Source: an unicellular cyanobacterium SU3
Lineage (GTDB): Bacteria; Cyanobacteriota; Cyanobacteriia; Cyanobacteriales; Microcystaceae
NCBI GenBank assembly: GCA_002172675.1
Contig: NETF01000166.1
Coordinates: 1 to 58,582, forward strand
Length of the DNA: 58,582 nt
Direction: 5' to 3'
Shown here: positions 19,277 to 27,544 of the stretch, in pieces
Position numbering within the stretch: the stretch's first letter is position 1
Layout of the letters: every line of letters begins with the position of its first letter
The notes under the pieces: generated by a model
Seen by the model: the letters and a program-made list of their open reading frames with translations, nothing else
Database searches by the model: none
What the model was told of the DNA's origin: nothing
Translations under genes and position numbers: made by a program

Positions 19277-20212
19277 TTATTTTTTTCTGATAAAGATCAG
19301 ATATTCAGAAAATGTTCCTTTTTTAATAAAATTCAATAAAGATAAACTTAATTTTCTTAGTATATAAGAAAAGGGATATAACATTAAGCTATCAATAATG
19401 GTTTTTTCTTCTATGAGCCTTTCTAAGCACATTTTAAAAGCGACTAAGGTGATATCTTTATATTCAACATCTACTTTTCCTGAATATTTACTGATAATAT
19501 TGTTAATATCATCAAAATTAGGTGCATAAGGTGCTACTAAAAGATTAGCCGCTAAACTTTCTTGCCAAGAAGAGGGTTTTTGATTGATGGTTTGAGTATG
19601 AACCACTAGAATCCCCTCATTATGCAAAGATTGAAAACAGTTTTCAAAGATATCACGAAATTGTTGAACAGTTAAATCTTGAGTAACATCAATAATATAT
19701 ACTTTATGAAATTTTCTCTTAACAATTTCCTGTAATTGATAATTTCTAGACTGTCTTAACCTTGTTGCATCCCCAACAAAAAAATTGGATTTTTCTTGAT
19801 TAAACGTATTTTGCTTAGCTTTTTTAATATGTTCTTTCAATAGATCAATTCCAGTTATAGAATTAATATCAGGATATTTTTTGAGGCAATAGGAGACTAA
19901 CCCCCCAAGACCACAACCTACGTCGAGAATATCTTGTCCTTCTTGAGGATTATCATAAGCAAATACATAATCTAGTATTCGTTTTGTTGGAGAAACTTTA
20001 GGGTATTGATCCCACATTCCTGGCATTATTTTTATATCCTGAGAGCCAGGAACAATATAGGGTAATACATAATCTAGCCAAGCATATATTTTGTCGTAAC
20101 TATCTTGATTTTGTTTTGGATTAATTAGAGCAATAATCAGTTGAATAAAAAGTAATGTCCCCTTAAAACGGTTCATTTTTTCTTCTTTTAATAATAGGGT
20201 TGTCGTCATCAT
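19277..20212 (-). CDS. SAM-dependent methyltransferase of the lipid cluster
   Basis: A 311-residue class I methyltransferase. Motif I is ILDVGCGLGGLVSYC near residue 97, the acidic end of strand 2 is ITGIDLLKEH near 122, and VGDATRLRQ follows. The first 35 residues include a hydrophobic stretch (GTLLFIQLIIALI) that may dip into the membrane, fitting a lipid substrate. AAGGAG lies 6-7 bases before the ATG at 20212 and decides this start over an internal Met at 20176. It is the third gene of the cluster. The methyl acceptor (hydroxyl, amine or carbon) cannot be read from sequence. Confidence 0.85.
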   Translation of the reverse strand: MMTTTLLLKEEKMNRFKGTLLFIQLIIALINPKQNQDSYDKIYAWLDYVLPYIVPGSQDIKIMPGMWDQYPKVSPTKRILDYVFAYDNPQEGQDILDVGCGLGGLVSYCLKKYPDINSITGIDLLKEHIKKAKQNTFNQEKSNFFVGDATRLRQSRNYQLQEIVKRKFHKVYIIDVTQDLTVQQFRDIFENCFQSLHNEGILVVHTQTINQKPSSWQESLAANLLVAPYAPNFDDINNIISKYSGKVDVEYKDITLVAFKMCLERLIEEKTIIDSLMLYPFSYILRKLSLSLLNFIKKGTFSEYLIFIRKK

Positions 20213-20471
20213 TATTCTCCTTAGTAAGCTTAGACAGATTTAGTGTGTATGATTCAATTAGCCACAGTAAGGGTTTAAGGTGTTGAAAAACGCAGGTTAA
20301 ATGCGTCTGAGCTTAAAACTTTTGTTTGGCTGGTTTGTTATAGCAATCCCAAATTACTTGTGAGAATCGGTTTAGCTCAGGAAGTCTAATCTTTTTATAC
20401 TTATTCTCACCATTCATCTAGGATTGCTAGAGTAAAGTATTGGTTTTGATGTAAAAAATGAATTTTAAGCC
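20213..20471. other. Spacer with a long hairpin inside the lipid cluster
   Basis: A 259-base gap between two co-oriented genes, unusually wide for this cluster. It holds an inverted repeat element at 20341-20429 (separate entry). No reading frame of note. It might contain an internal promoter for the methyltransferase-exporter part. Confidence 0.5.
20341..20429. repeat. 89-base imperfect hairpin element
   Basis: Outer arms TAGCAATCC (20341-20349) and GGATTGCTA (20421-20429) are perfect complements, and inner arms GTGAGAAT (20360-20367) and ATTCTCAC (20403-20410) also pair at matching distances. The whole can fold into one long stem. It resembles a MITE relic or an RNA-processing hairpin. No second copy was noticed in the window. 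Confidence 0.7.
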
Positions 20472-21794
20472 TTAAAATTGATAACGCTTGCGTACTTTTT
20501 TAAGGGCTTTAACAAAACCGTCGATGTCTGATTCTGTATGTTTATTGTTGATCATCAAGCGAATTAAAGCCTTACCTCGCTCAACAGCAGGATAGCGAAA
20601 TACAGGAATACAGTAACCCATTTCCAGTAAATCTCGACGCACCTGTTCGGCGATTTCATCCTCACCAATAACAATGGAAGTAATGTAAGAAGGTACATCA
20701 TTGAGATGGAAACCTAAATTAATTAGCGTTTCTCGCAATTTTGAACAGCGTTTTAGATAATTATCCATGATTTGGGGATTGTTCTCCAAGTGCTGTATAA
20801 TTTCGAGATTCGTAGCAGCCGTTGGGGGTTGCATGGTTGCTGTAAATAAGGAAGTACCCGAGAGAATCTCAAAAGATTTGACAAATTCTGCAGGTCCACT
20901 AATTGCACCCCCTTCGATTCCGACAGCTTTGGAGAAAGACACCATAATAAAAGTGGCTCTGCGTAAAGCTTGGTACTCTTGATAAAAAGGTCGATTAGGA
21001 GTGCCATAAATCATAAATCCGTTAGCATCATCAACATAAGATAACGCTCCATAACGCTCACAGATGTCGATTAATTCACCCACAGGTGCAACACTACCAT
21101 CAGAAGAATAGACGGTTTCAAAAACCACAATAATCTTCGATGATTTAATCTTCTTTAACACTTGCTCAAGAGAAGAAGGATCATTATGCTTAAAAGCAAA
21201 GACTTGAGAACCAAACTTTCGGTGAGCAAGAGGATTCCATAAACTCCAGTGACAATCGCGATCTAAAACAAAAATAACATCCTGATTATCGATGGTAACA
21301 CTTGCATCAAAGCCAAAAGCACTGGTCATCGCATTGATAAAACCAATATTAGCTAAAGCCCCTGTCCCAAAGGTTAAAGTATAATCTTTTTGCCAAATTT
21401 CGTTCATCTTTTGTTCAAGTAAAAGATGGGGACGGGAAACCCCTTGAGTCAGACGAGAGCCTCCTGTCGCTAAACCATATTGGCGAGTGTTTTGACAAAA
21501 ATACTCGAGGAATTGATCTTCTTGTTGGAGTCCGAGAAAATTAATTCCTGATAAATTAATCATTTCCCGACCATTCCGTTTGATGTGAGAACCACTCATC
21601 CCCTCCATAACCGGAATACCGTTATCAAGAAGAAATCCTGCGGCCTCAGCATCATCGAGAAATTTTTTGTGATCCCATTGACGAGGTTTCCCTGATAGAG
21701 ACAGAGAATCAGATTTTTCTGCCAGTAGTTGTTTCAAAAAATCACGCTTTTGAGCAGATGAAAACGAATTTAAAGTATTAAGATTGGTAGTCAT
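20472..21794 (-). CDS. PLP-dependent alpha-oxoamine synthase homologue
   Basis: A 440-residue fold-type I PLP enzyme of the BioF/KBL/SPT/ALAS family, which condenses an acyl thioester with an amino acid to give an aminoketone. GGSRLTQGVSRPHLLLE is near 111-127, a PLP-stacking His182 lies in DRDCHWSLWNP, and Lys289 in MVSFSKAVGIEGGA is the Schiff-base lysine. The PLP-binding motif normally D-E/D-A/S-H reads D255-D-A-N258, replacing the conserved histidine. Members start 18 bases after the acyl-AMP ligase/ACP gene, with AGGAG upstream of the ATG. With no other biotin gene nearby and an ACP next door, a lipid aminoketone is a better guess than biotin synthesis. Confidence 0.88.
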   Translation of the reverse strand: MTTNLNTLNSFSSAQKRDFLKQLLAEKSDSLSLSGKPRQWDHKKFLDDAEAAGFLLDNGIPVMEGMSGSHIKRNGREMINLSGINFLGLQQEDQFLEYFCQNTRQYGLATGGSRLTQGVSRPHLLLEQKMNEIWQKDYTLTFGTGALANIGFINAMTSAFGFDASVTIDNQDVIFVLDRDCHWSLWNPLAHRKFGSQVFAFKHNDPSSLEQVLKKIKSSKIIVVFETVYSSDGSVAPVGELIDICERYGALSYVDDANGFMIYGTPNRPFYQEYQALRRATFIMVSFSKAVGIEGGAISGPAEFVKSFEILSGTSLFTATMQPPTAATNLEIIQHLENNPQIMDNYLKRCSKLRETLINLGFHLNDVPSYITSIVIGEDEIAEQVRRDLLEMGYCIPVFRYPAVERGKALIRLMINNKHTESDIDGFVKALKKVRKRYQF

Positions 21795-21812
21795 AATTCA
21801 ATTGTCTCCTGT

Positions 21813-24110
21813 CTATTTAGATAAGATAGAACTGAGTAAAGCATCGACTTCTTCATCAGTAAGTTGGTCTATGTGTTCAGTCGATGCCAAACGAGTCTCT
21901 GAGATTTTTTCGGTCAAAAGTGCTGTTAAACCAGCAACACTAACACCTTCAATGAAATTCTCCATAGGGATTTCAACTCCCCAGTTGGTGTTAAACAGAT
22001 GATTTAATTCAGCAGCGATCAACGAATCAAACCCGACATTTTCTTGAATGTCTATGTTTTCACAAGCCGTTTCCTTGAGTTCTGCAAATTTAGCAATCAA
22101 CCATTGTTCAATATCTTCATAAGTCTGCAATAAGGATTGATTACCGTTATAATCAGACGATTCTGATGGTTGCGAAAAAGTTATGACCTTTTCTAACAAA
22201 GAATCAACATCTGATTCTAGTTCTCTGAATCCCTTTGTTTGAGAGGGAATTTTGCTCCAATCGGCAATAATATCAAGGGTTCGGGCTAGAAAACCAGCCC
22301 GACAAGCCGTGCGTTGAATCTTACCACTAGACGTTTTAGGGATACTGGCTGTTTTGAGAAGTGCCACAGCATAAATATCTAATTCATGTTCTTGGAGAAC
22401 AGCGTGAATCATTTGCTGAATGACTTCTTGAGAGTTTAATTTACGCAGATATCTCCGCTCCACTTCTTGAACAACCACTAGCCTCTCTTGACCAGCTATT
22501 TCAATGGAAAATGCAGCACCATAATCTTTGCGGAATGCGGGGTTGCTTTGTTGGACGGTGAATTCAATGTCTTGAGGTTGGTGGTTACGTCCTCGAATAA
22601 TAATTAAATCCTTCAGTCTGCCCGTAACAAATAACTGACCTTCAAGTAAAAATCCTAAATCTCCCGTTCTCAGAAATGGGCCAATCTGCTGATTTTCTGC
22701 TAAATAATAAGCCTTAAAGGTTTGTTCTGTCTGTTCGGGTCGATTCCAATAACCCCGAGCCACACTCTCATTAGATACCCAAATCTCTCCTACTTGTCCC
22801 TGTGGACATTTGGTTAAAGATTCAGGATTGACAATGACGATTTTTTCGTCTAACCAAGCCCAACCACAACTGACCACTAATTGAGCATCAGGGTGTTGAG
22901 AGTCAAGAGTAACAACCTTATTATCTAAAAGAGCGTTTTTATCAACCCCTTGGATAACAGGGGTTTTGTGTTTAGTTGCTCCTGATAAAAATAAAGTTGT
23001 CTCCGCCATTCCATAGCAAGGATAAAACGCTTTCGGATTAAAACCGCAATCAGCAAAAGTAGTGGCAAATTTTTCTAAGGTTGCGGCTCGAACGGGTTCT
23101 GCTCCGGTAAATGCCACATCCCAATGACTTAGATCTAGGGTTTCTCTCTCTTGAGGTGTGATTTTAGAAACACACAATTCATAAGCAAAATTAGGGCCAC
23201 CACTGGTGGTACCTTTGTAACGGGAAATCCCTTGCAACCATCGGATGGGCTTTTGGATAAATGCCTCGGGAGGCATAATTACACAGGGAAATCCTCGATA
23301 AATAGGTTGTAAAACATTGCCAATTAGTCCCATATCATGGAACAATGGCAACCAACCCACTCCAATTGTCTCTGTGCTATGACCAAAGGCCATCTTGATC
23401 AATTTGCTATTGTGCAGCAAATTTTGATGAGTGACCATAACGCCTTTAGGCGTACCTGTTGAGCCAGAGGTATATTGCAAAAAAGCAATGTCTTCTTTTG
23501 AGAGATCGGGTTTGTACCAGTTTAGTGCCTTTTCTTGAGTGATGTTATCAGTCCCTAATAGAGGCACTTTTTCTAATTCAGGTGAGCTAGAAAATTTCGC
23601 CTCAATACTACTTAATAAGGAATTAGTGGTTAAAGCAAGTTTAGCTTGAGCATCCTTAACAATCGCTTGTAGTCGAGAGAGCTTTTGATTACGTCGAGGA
23701 GGATAAACCGGAACTGGATTGACCCCCGCGTATAAACAGCCAAAGAAAGCAGTGATAAATTCTAAGCCCGATGGATACAGTAATAAAACCCTTTCTCCTT
23801 GAGAAAGATTTGATTGTAGTTGAGCTGCGATCGCTTTTGCTCGTTGCTCTAACTGTTGGTAACTCACTCTAGCTGATTCTGTTTCTCCATCTAGTAAAAA
23901 AATATAAGCTATTTGGTCTGGTTGATGTAAGGCTCGATACTCCAAAATATCAACAAAAGTAGCAATAGAGTTCAGATTTTCCAGAACTTCTCCTAAACTA
24001 TTCAAACCTAAAACAGGACTACTATCCTGATTATTTCCAAAGCACGATCGCCGATCATTACCTATAGAATAAGGTTTATGATCAGCAAATTCAAGAGATT
24101 GCTGCTTCAT
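21813..24110 (-). CDS. Fatty-acyl-AMP ligase fused to acyl carrier protein
   Basis: A 765-residue two-domain protein. Residues about 50-600 form an adenylating domain of FAAL type: the ATP loop LQYTSGSTGTPKGVMVTH near 212, GWLPLFHDMGLIG near 253, TSGGPNFAYELC near 307 and GAEPVR near 340. Residues about 660-745 form a carrier domain with GFDSL, in which Ser696 should carry phosphopantetheine. FAALs activate free fatty acids as acyl-adenylates and load them on an ACP, here in the same chain. It is the first gene of a seven-gene minus-strand set and most likely supplies the acyl thioester to the adjacent oxoamine synthase. Fatty-acid length is unknown. Confidence 0.93.
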   Translation of the reverse strand: MKQQSLEFADHKPYSIGNDRRSCFGNNQDSSPVLGLNSLGEVLENLNSIATFVDILEYRALHQPDQIAYIFLLDGETESARVSYQQLEQRAKAIAAQLQSNLSQGERVLLLYPSGLEFITAFFGCLYAGVNPVPVYPPRRNQKLSRLQAIVKDAQAKLALTTNSLLSSIEAKFSSSPELEKVPLLGTDNITQEKALNWYKPDLSKEDIAFLQYTSGSTGTPKGVMVTHQNLLHNSKLIKMAFGHSTETIGVGWLPLFHDMGLIGNVLQPIYRGFPCVIMPPEAFIQKPIRWLQGISRYKGTTSGGPNFAYELCVSKITPQERETLDLSHWDVAFTGAEPVRAATLEKFATTFADCGFNPKAFYPCYGMAETTLFLSGATKHKTPVIQGVDKNALLDNKVVTLDSQHPDAQLVVSCGWAWLDEKIVIVNPESLTKCPQGQVGEIWVSNESVARGYWNRPEQTEQTFKAYYLAENQQIGPFLRTGDLGFLLEGQLFVTGRLKDLIIIRGRNHQPQDIEFTVQQSNPAFRKDYGAAFSIEIAGQERLVVVQEVERRYLRKLNSQEVIQQMIHAVLQEHELDIYAVALLKTASIPKTSSGKIQRTACRAGFLARTLDIIADWSKIPSQTKGFRELESDVDSLLEKVITFSQPSESSDYNGNQSLLQTYEDIEQWLIAKFAELKETACENIDIQENVGFDSLIAAELNHLFNTNWGVEIPMENFIEGVSVAGLTALLTEKISETRLASTEHIDQLTDEEVDALLSSILSK

Positions 24111-24196
24111 ATTTTTCTTACTATTAAGACTAAGTAAAGAACTGAAATAAATAAGGTTAAGGAACTGAAACGAAACAAAATATTAAATTTGTAAAT

Positions 24197-24226
24197 ACTC
24201 TACAATCAGTATTATCTTTTTGTCAA
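24197..24226 (-). promoter_or_regulatory. Probable sigma-70 promoter of the lipid cluster
   Basis: On the minus strand TTGACA (24226-24221) is followed after 18 bases by TAGAGT (24202-24197), a consensus -35 and a fair -10. Transcription would begin near 24190, about 80 bases before the acyl-AMP ligase ATG. Spotted by eye only. Confidence 0.45.
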
Positions 24227-24454
24227 GTATTTTTTTTTCGAGTCTCTCGTTGGCTTTTGCTAAGGGTGACACAGTCCCCGATATACTCCTGTAACCCTTT
24301 CTTTCTAAGCGTTCTAGCCACTGCCACAAAAGATATATACAGAATTAAACTTCCCAATGGTAGAAGAAGACGGTTATCAATTCGAGAAGCATCTTGTTGA
24401 TAAAGTTTCGCCAATTGGCATGAATTTTCTGGAAGTGAAACAAGTTGTTATAAT

Positions 24455-24733
24455 TCAAGAATACTCGCCGTTACCGTATCTTTTTCTCTGCTAATATTAA
24501 AGTCGAACAATCAAAACTTATTCAACTATAAATCAAACAGATAAGAAAAACTCACGGCTACCAAGTTATTTTTAATGGTATTATTTCCACTTTAAAATAC
24601 TATCTTGCTTAGACGTTTAATATCCGTTGAAAAATTCATTAATAACTACTCAAACTTAGTTGAATCTGATCCAGAATTACAAGCCATTCATAAAATAAAA
24701 TGGAAGGAAATCTTATCTAAAGTAGAAAGATAA
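24455..24733 (+). pseudogene. Gene remnant copy B
   Basis: The plus strand reads SANIKVEQSKLIQL, a stop, then IRKTHGYQVIFNGIISTLKY, a frameshift near 24608, and finally a frame with FINNYSNLVESDPELQAIHK ending KEILSKVER-stop. It matches copy A at 14893-15069 closely in its last 45 codons and reaches further upstream. At least one stop and one frameshift show it is dead. Family not recognised. Confidence 0.6.
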
Positions 24734-24775
24734 TCAACCCCACGATATTAACTAATCCTAACAACCTAGAACTTT

Positions 24776-24812
24776 TTTCTGTTCCCTGTTCCCTATTCCC
24801 TATTCCCTTTCT
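24776..24812. repeat. STRR heptamer array TTCCCTG/A
   Basis: About five 7-bp units of TTCCCTG/TTCCCTA type in the spacer before lysC, with slightly degenerate edges. Typical cyanobacterial STRR; no function visible. Confidence 0.8.
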
Positions 24813-24904
24813 GACTCAAATATAAGAAAATGTTACAGATCCCCCATCACTCCTAAGTAATTTTGCTACATTAAATAATTGATATCTCTGCGTCTGTTTC
24901 AACT

Positions 24905-26704
24905 ATGGCTCTCATTGTCCAAAAATACGGGGGAACCTCCGTCGGGTCCGTCGAAAGAATTCAAACCGTTGCCCAACGCATTCAAAAAACGGTTCAACAG
25001 GGAAATACGGTGGTTGTGGTGGTGTCTGCAATGGGAAAAACCACCGACACTCTAGTTAACTTAGCTCAAGAAATCACCGCTAACCCCTCCCGACGGGAAA
25101 TGGATATGTTACTCTCTACAGGAGAACAGGTAACGATCGCCCTGATGACCATGGCCCTGCAAGAAAGAGGACAAGCCGCCATCTCCTTAACCGGGGCGCA
25201 AGTTGGAATTGTCACCGAAGCAGAATATAGTCGAGCCCGCATTCTCTCCATTAAACCCGATCGCATTAAACGCCATCTCGATAAAGCTGAAGTCGTTGTC
25301 GTCGCAGGGTTTCAAGGCATTAGTTCAAGGGAAAACCTAGAAATTACTACCTTGGGACGAGGAGGTTCCGACACCTCCGCAGTCGCCCTCGCAGTAGCCC
25401 TAAAAGCCAGTTTTTGCGAAATATATACCGATGTTCCAGGAATTTTAACCACAGACCCGCGGATCGTTCCAGAAGCAAGGTTAATGGACGAAATTACCTG
25501 CGATGAGATGCTAGAATTAGCCAGTTTAGGGGCGAAAGTATTGCACCCTAGGGCCGTAGAAATTGCCCGTAATTATGGGGTGAGGTTGGTGGTGCGATCA
25601 AGTTGGAGTGATGCACCAGGAACTAGCGTTATTTCCCCTATTCCTAAACCGAGATCCTTAGAAGGGTTAGAAATTGCTAAAGCAGTCGATGCAGTAGAAT
25701 TTGACGGAGAACAGGCGAAAATTGCCTTATTACGGGTTCCTGATCGCCCTGGCATTGCAGCCCGTCTATTCGGCGAAATTGCCCATCAACAGGTAGATGT
25801 AGACCTGATTATTCAATCCATCCACGAAGGAAATAGTAATGATATTGCCTTTACAGTCATCGAAAATGTCTTGACCAAAGCAGAAGCCGTTGCAGAAGCG
25901 ATCGCACCGGCCTTACGTAGTACCCCTTCTAACCCCACCGAAGCAGAAGTAATGGTAGAAACTGGCGTGGCTAAAATATCCATCGCTGGTGCCGGAATGA
26001 TTGGTCGGCCAGGCATTGCAGCGAAAATGTTTAAAACCTTAGCTGAGGCCAATATTAACATTGAGATGATTTCCACCTCAGAAGTTAAGGTCAGTTGTGT
26101 GGTAGCCAAAGAAGAAGGCGATCGCGCTATAAAAGCGTTATGTGAAGCCTTTGACGTGGAATTATCCCCCAACCCCGTGGCCTCCCAAGCAGTAGCGGTA
26201 TCTCCTCCAGTGCGTGGGGTAGCCCTAGATCAAAAACAAGCTCAAATTGCCATTCGTCACGTTAAGGATAAACCAGGGATGGCAGCCAGTATTTTCGGAG
26301 TTTTGGCAGAAAATAATATTAGTGTCGATACCATTATTCAGTCGCAACGCTGTCGTATTTTAGACGGAATGCCAACCCGTGATATTGCTTTTACCGTCTG
26401 TCAAGGAGATGCTAAAGCAGCGTGTCAGGTATTAAGTAGCTTATCCGATGGCTTTGATGAGGTGATTGTAGACGAAGATATCGCTAAAGTCAGTATTGTT
26501 GGTGCCGGTATGGTGGGACAACCTGGGGTGGCGGCTAAGTTTTTTGGTGCGTTAGCGACGGAAAACATTAATATTAAGATGATTGCTACGTCTGAGATTA
26601 AAATTAGTTGTGTGGTTCCCAAAGAAGAAGGGGTTAAGGCGTTAAAAGCGGTTCATCAAGCGTTTGAGTTAGCCGGTATTGAAAAAGTAGAAGTTTCAGC
26701 TTGA
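24905..26704 (+). CDS. lysC: Aspartate kinase with four ACT domains
   Basis: Phosphorylates aspartate at the entry to lysine, threonine and methionine synthesis; cytoplasmic. The kinase domain (residues 1-240) begins with QKYGGTSVGS and contains GRGGSDTSAVALA near 153. The C-terminal 330 residues are two homologous units of about 165 residues, each a pair of ACT domains, with recurring VSIVGAGMVGQPGVAAKFF-like and ENINIKMIATSEIKIS-like segments. This doubled regulatory region, 599 residues in all, is typical of cyanobacterial enzymes and indicates feedback control by lysine and/or threonine. It is a single gene; the start ATG is the only reasonable choice. Confidence 0.97.
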   Translation: MALIVQKYGGTSVGSVERIQTVAQRIQKTVQQGNTVVVVVSAMGKTTDTLVNLAQEITANPSRREMDMLLSTGEQVTIALMTMALQERGQAAISLTGAQVGIVTEAEYSRARILSIKPDRIKRHLDKAEVVVVAGFQGISSRENLEITTLGRGGSDTSAVALAVALKASFCEIYTDVPGILTTDPRIVPEARLMDEITCDEMLELASLGAKVLHPRAVEIARNYGVRLVVRSSWSDAPGTSVISPIPKPRSLEGLEIAKAVDAVEFDGEQAKIALLRVPDRPGIAARLFGEIAHQQVDVDLIIQSIHEGNSNDIAFTVIENVLTKAEAVAEAIAPALRSTPSNPTEAEVMVETGVAKISIAGAGMIGRPGIAAKMFKTLAEANINIEMISTSEVKVSCVVAKEEGDRAIKALCEAFDVELSPNPVASQAVAVSPPVRGVALDQKQAQIAIRHVKDKPGMAASIFGVLAENNISVDTIIQSQRCRILDGMPTRDIAFTVCQGDAKAACQVLSSLSDGFDEVIVDEDIAKVSIVGAGMVGQPGVAAKFFGALATENINIKMIATSEIKISCVVPKEEGVKALKAVHQAFELAGIEKVEVSA

Positions 26705-26819
26705 TCATGGGTTTAAATTGAGTGTATCAATATTCTAGTCAAGTTAAGTGTGGGGAGTGTACTTCGACAAGCTCAGCAACAGAGAAGAATTTGTATTTTC
26801 ATTGTTACTCTAATAATTT

Positions 26820-26847
26820 CCGAACCCCGAACCCCGAACTCCGAACC
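26820..26847. repeat. STRR heptamer array CCGAACC, four units
   Basis: Four units, CCGAACC x2, CCGAACT, CCGAACC, followed by a direct repeat of TTTCCACTTAT at 26851-26872. It lies between lysC and the 64-residue gene. Confidence 0.85.
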
Positions 26848-26981
26848 CATTTTTCCACTTATTTCCACTTATAGGGAAAAAGTAAAATAGCTAAATCCCT
26901 GAATTGATGGGCTTTTTGGGACTGACATCACCCCTTGTCACCTCATAAGATGAGGATAACAAGAGCAAAGAGGTCATCAAA

Positions 26982-27176
26982 ATGTTCACCAACACCAACA
27001 ACAACAACTTCATCCGTAACTACGTTATCCTTGCTGCAACTGTCATGATTACTTCTGTGGGTTTAACCGATGCTTTCTTATCCCCCACTCGTACCGGACA
27101 ACAAGAACGCCTCGATAGCTATGGACAAGTCGCAAAAGCTGGTTTAGTTGCTTACTCGCAAAAAATAGGTCGTTAA
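26982..27176 (+). CDS. Small single-helix membrane protein
   Basis: 64 residues, starting MFTNTNNNNFIRNYVILAA, with an asparagine-rich N-terminus, one hydrophobic helix at about residues 13-32 and a polar tail ending AYSQKIGR. GAGG lies about 9 bases before the ATG. The chlorophyll-binding ExxNGR motif of high-light-inducible proteins is absent, so it is not one of those. The stop codon lies inside a hairpin (27165-27186) shared with the convergent gene. Family and function not recognised; codon use looks like its neighbours and it appears real. Confidence 0.65.
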   Translation: MFTNTNNNNFIRNYVILAATVMITSVGLTDAFLSPTRTGQQERLDSYGQVAKAGLVAYSQKIGR

Positions 27177-27186
27177 AACGACCTAT
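27160..27186. terminator. Shared hairpin between two convergent small genes
   Basis: An 11-bp perfect palindrome ATAGGTCGTTA/AAACGACCTAT region at 27165-27186 covers the stop of the 64-residue gene. On the minus strand it is followed by six T, making it an intrinsic terminator for the 70-residue gene, whose stop is 32 bases away. On the plus strand the T-run is poor. Confidence 0.65.
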
Positions 27187-27217
27187 CATCAAAAATTCTT
27201 TAGTTATCGTCCTATCA

Positions 27218-27430
27218 CTAATTTTTCTTAAGACTTTGTAATTGCTGAAGTAACACATCAATTTCAGCTTGTAGATGTAAATATTTGACTTGTTGTACCA
27301 CTGGATAAGCTTTTTGTACTTTCATTATCTGATTATCTTTATCTTTCACCCCGAATGATTTCTTATTGGAACCGTTAGAGGTAATTTCAGAAGGTTCGGA
27401 AGATGAACGAGATAAAATTTGAGTTGTCAT
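27218..27430 (-). CDS. Conserved small cyanobacterial protein
   Basis: 70 residues. The N-terminal 40 residues are polar and low in complexity; the C-terminal part YPVVQQVKYLHLQAEIDVLLQQLQSLKKN is amphipathic and likely helical or coiled-coil. Small proteins with a similar C-terminus are common in cyanobacteria without known function (from memory, not searched). The ATG at 27430 is the only start. It is convergent with the 64-residue gene and ends with the shared terminator hairpin. Confidence 0.65.
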   Translation of the reverse strand: MTTQILSRSSSEPSEITSNGSNKKSFGVKDKDNQIMKVQKAYPVVQQVKYLHLQAEIDVLLQQLQSLKKN

Positions 27431-27544
27431 AAATTTATTAAGTATATTTACTTATCTTGGTTTGTTCTGCGATGCATATTATAACCAATCTTTGCGATCG
27501 TGTATAGTGCATTACGTTAAAATTTTGTCACTGCGATGACCTTC

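Larger units (their letters stand above)
24111..24904. other. 794-base spacer between the lipid cluster and lysC
   Basis: Contains the likely promoter of the lipid cluster (24197-24226), gene remnant copy B (24455-24733) and an STRR array (24776-24812). A minus-strand frame of about 60 codons at 24223-24414 starts amid remnant DNA, has no domain and is judged spurious. Confidence 0.6.

Noticed and set aside
20472-21794. Calling the oxoamine synthase bioF
   Set aside because: Its neighbours are a FAAL-ACP, a methyltransferase and a lipid pump, no biotin genes are near, and the PLP motif differs.
24223-24414. A 63-codon minus-strand frame before the lipid cluster
   Set aside because: It overlaps the cluster promoter, lies in decayed DNA and has no domain.
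26982-27176. The 64-residue protein as a high-light-inducible protein
   Set aside because: The ExxNGR chlorophyll-binding motif is absent.
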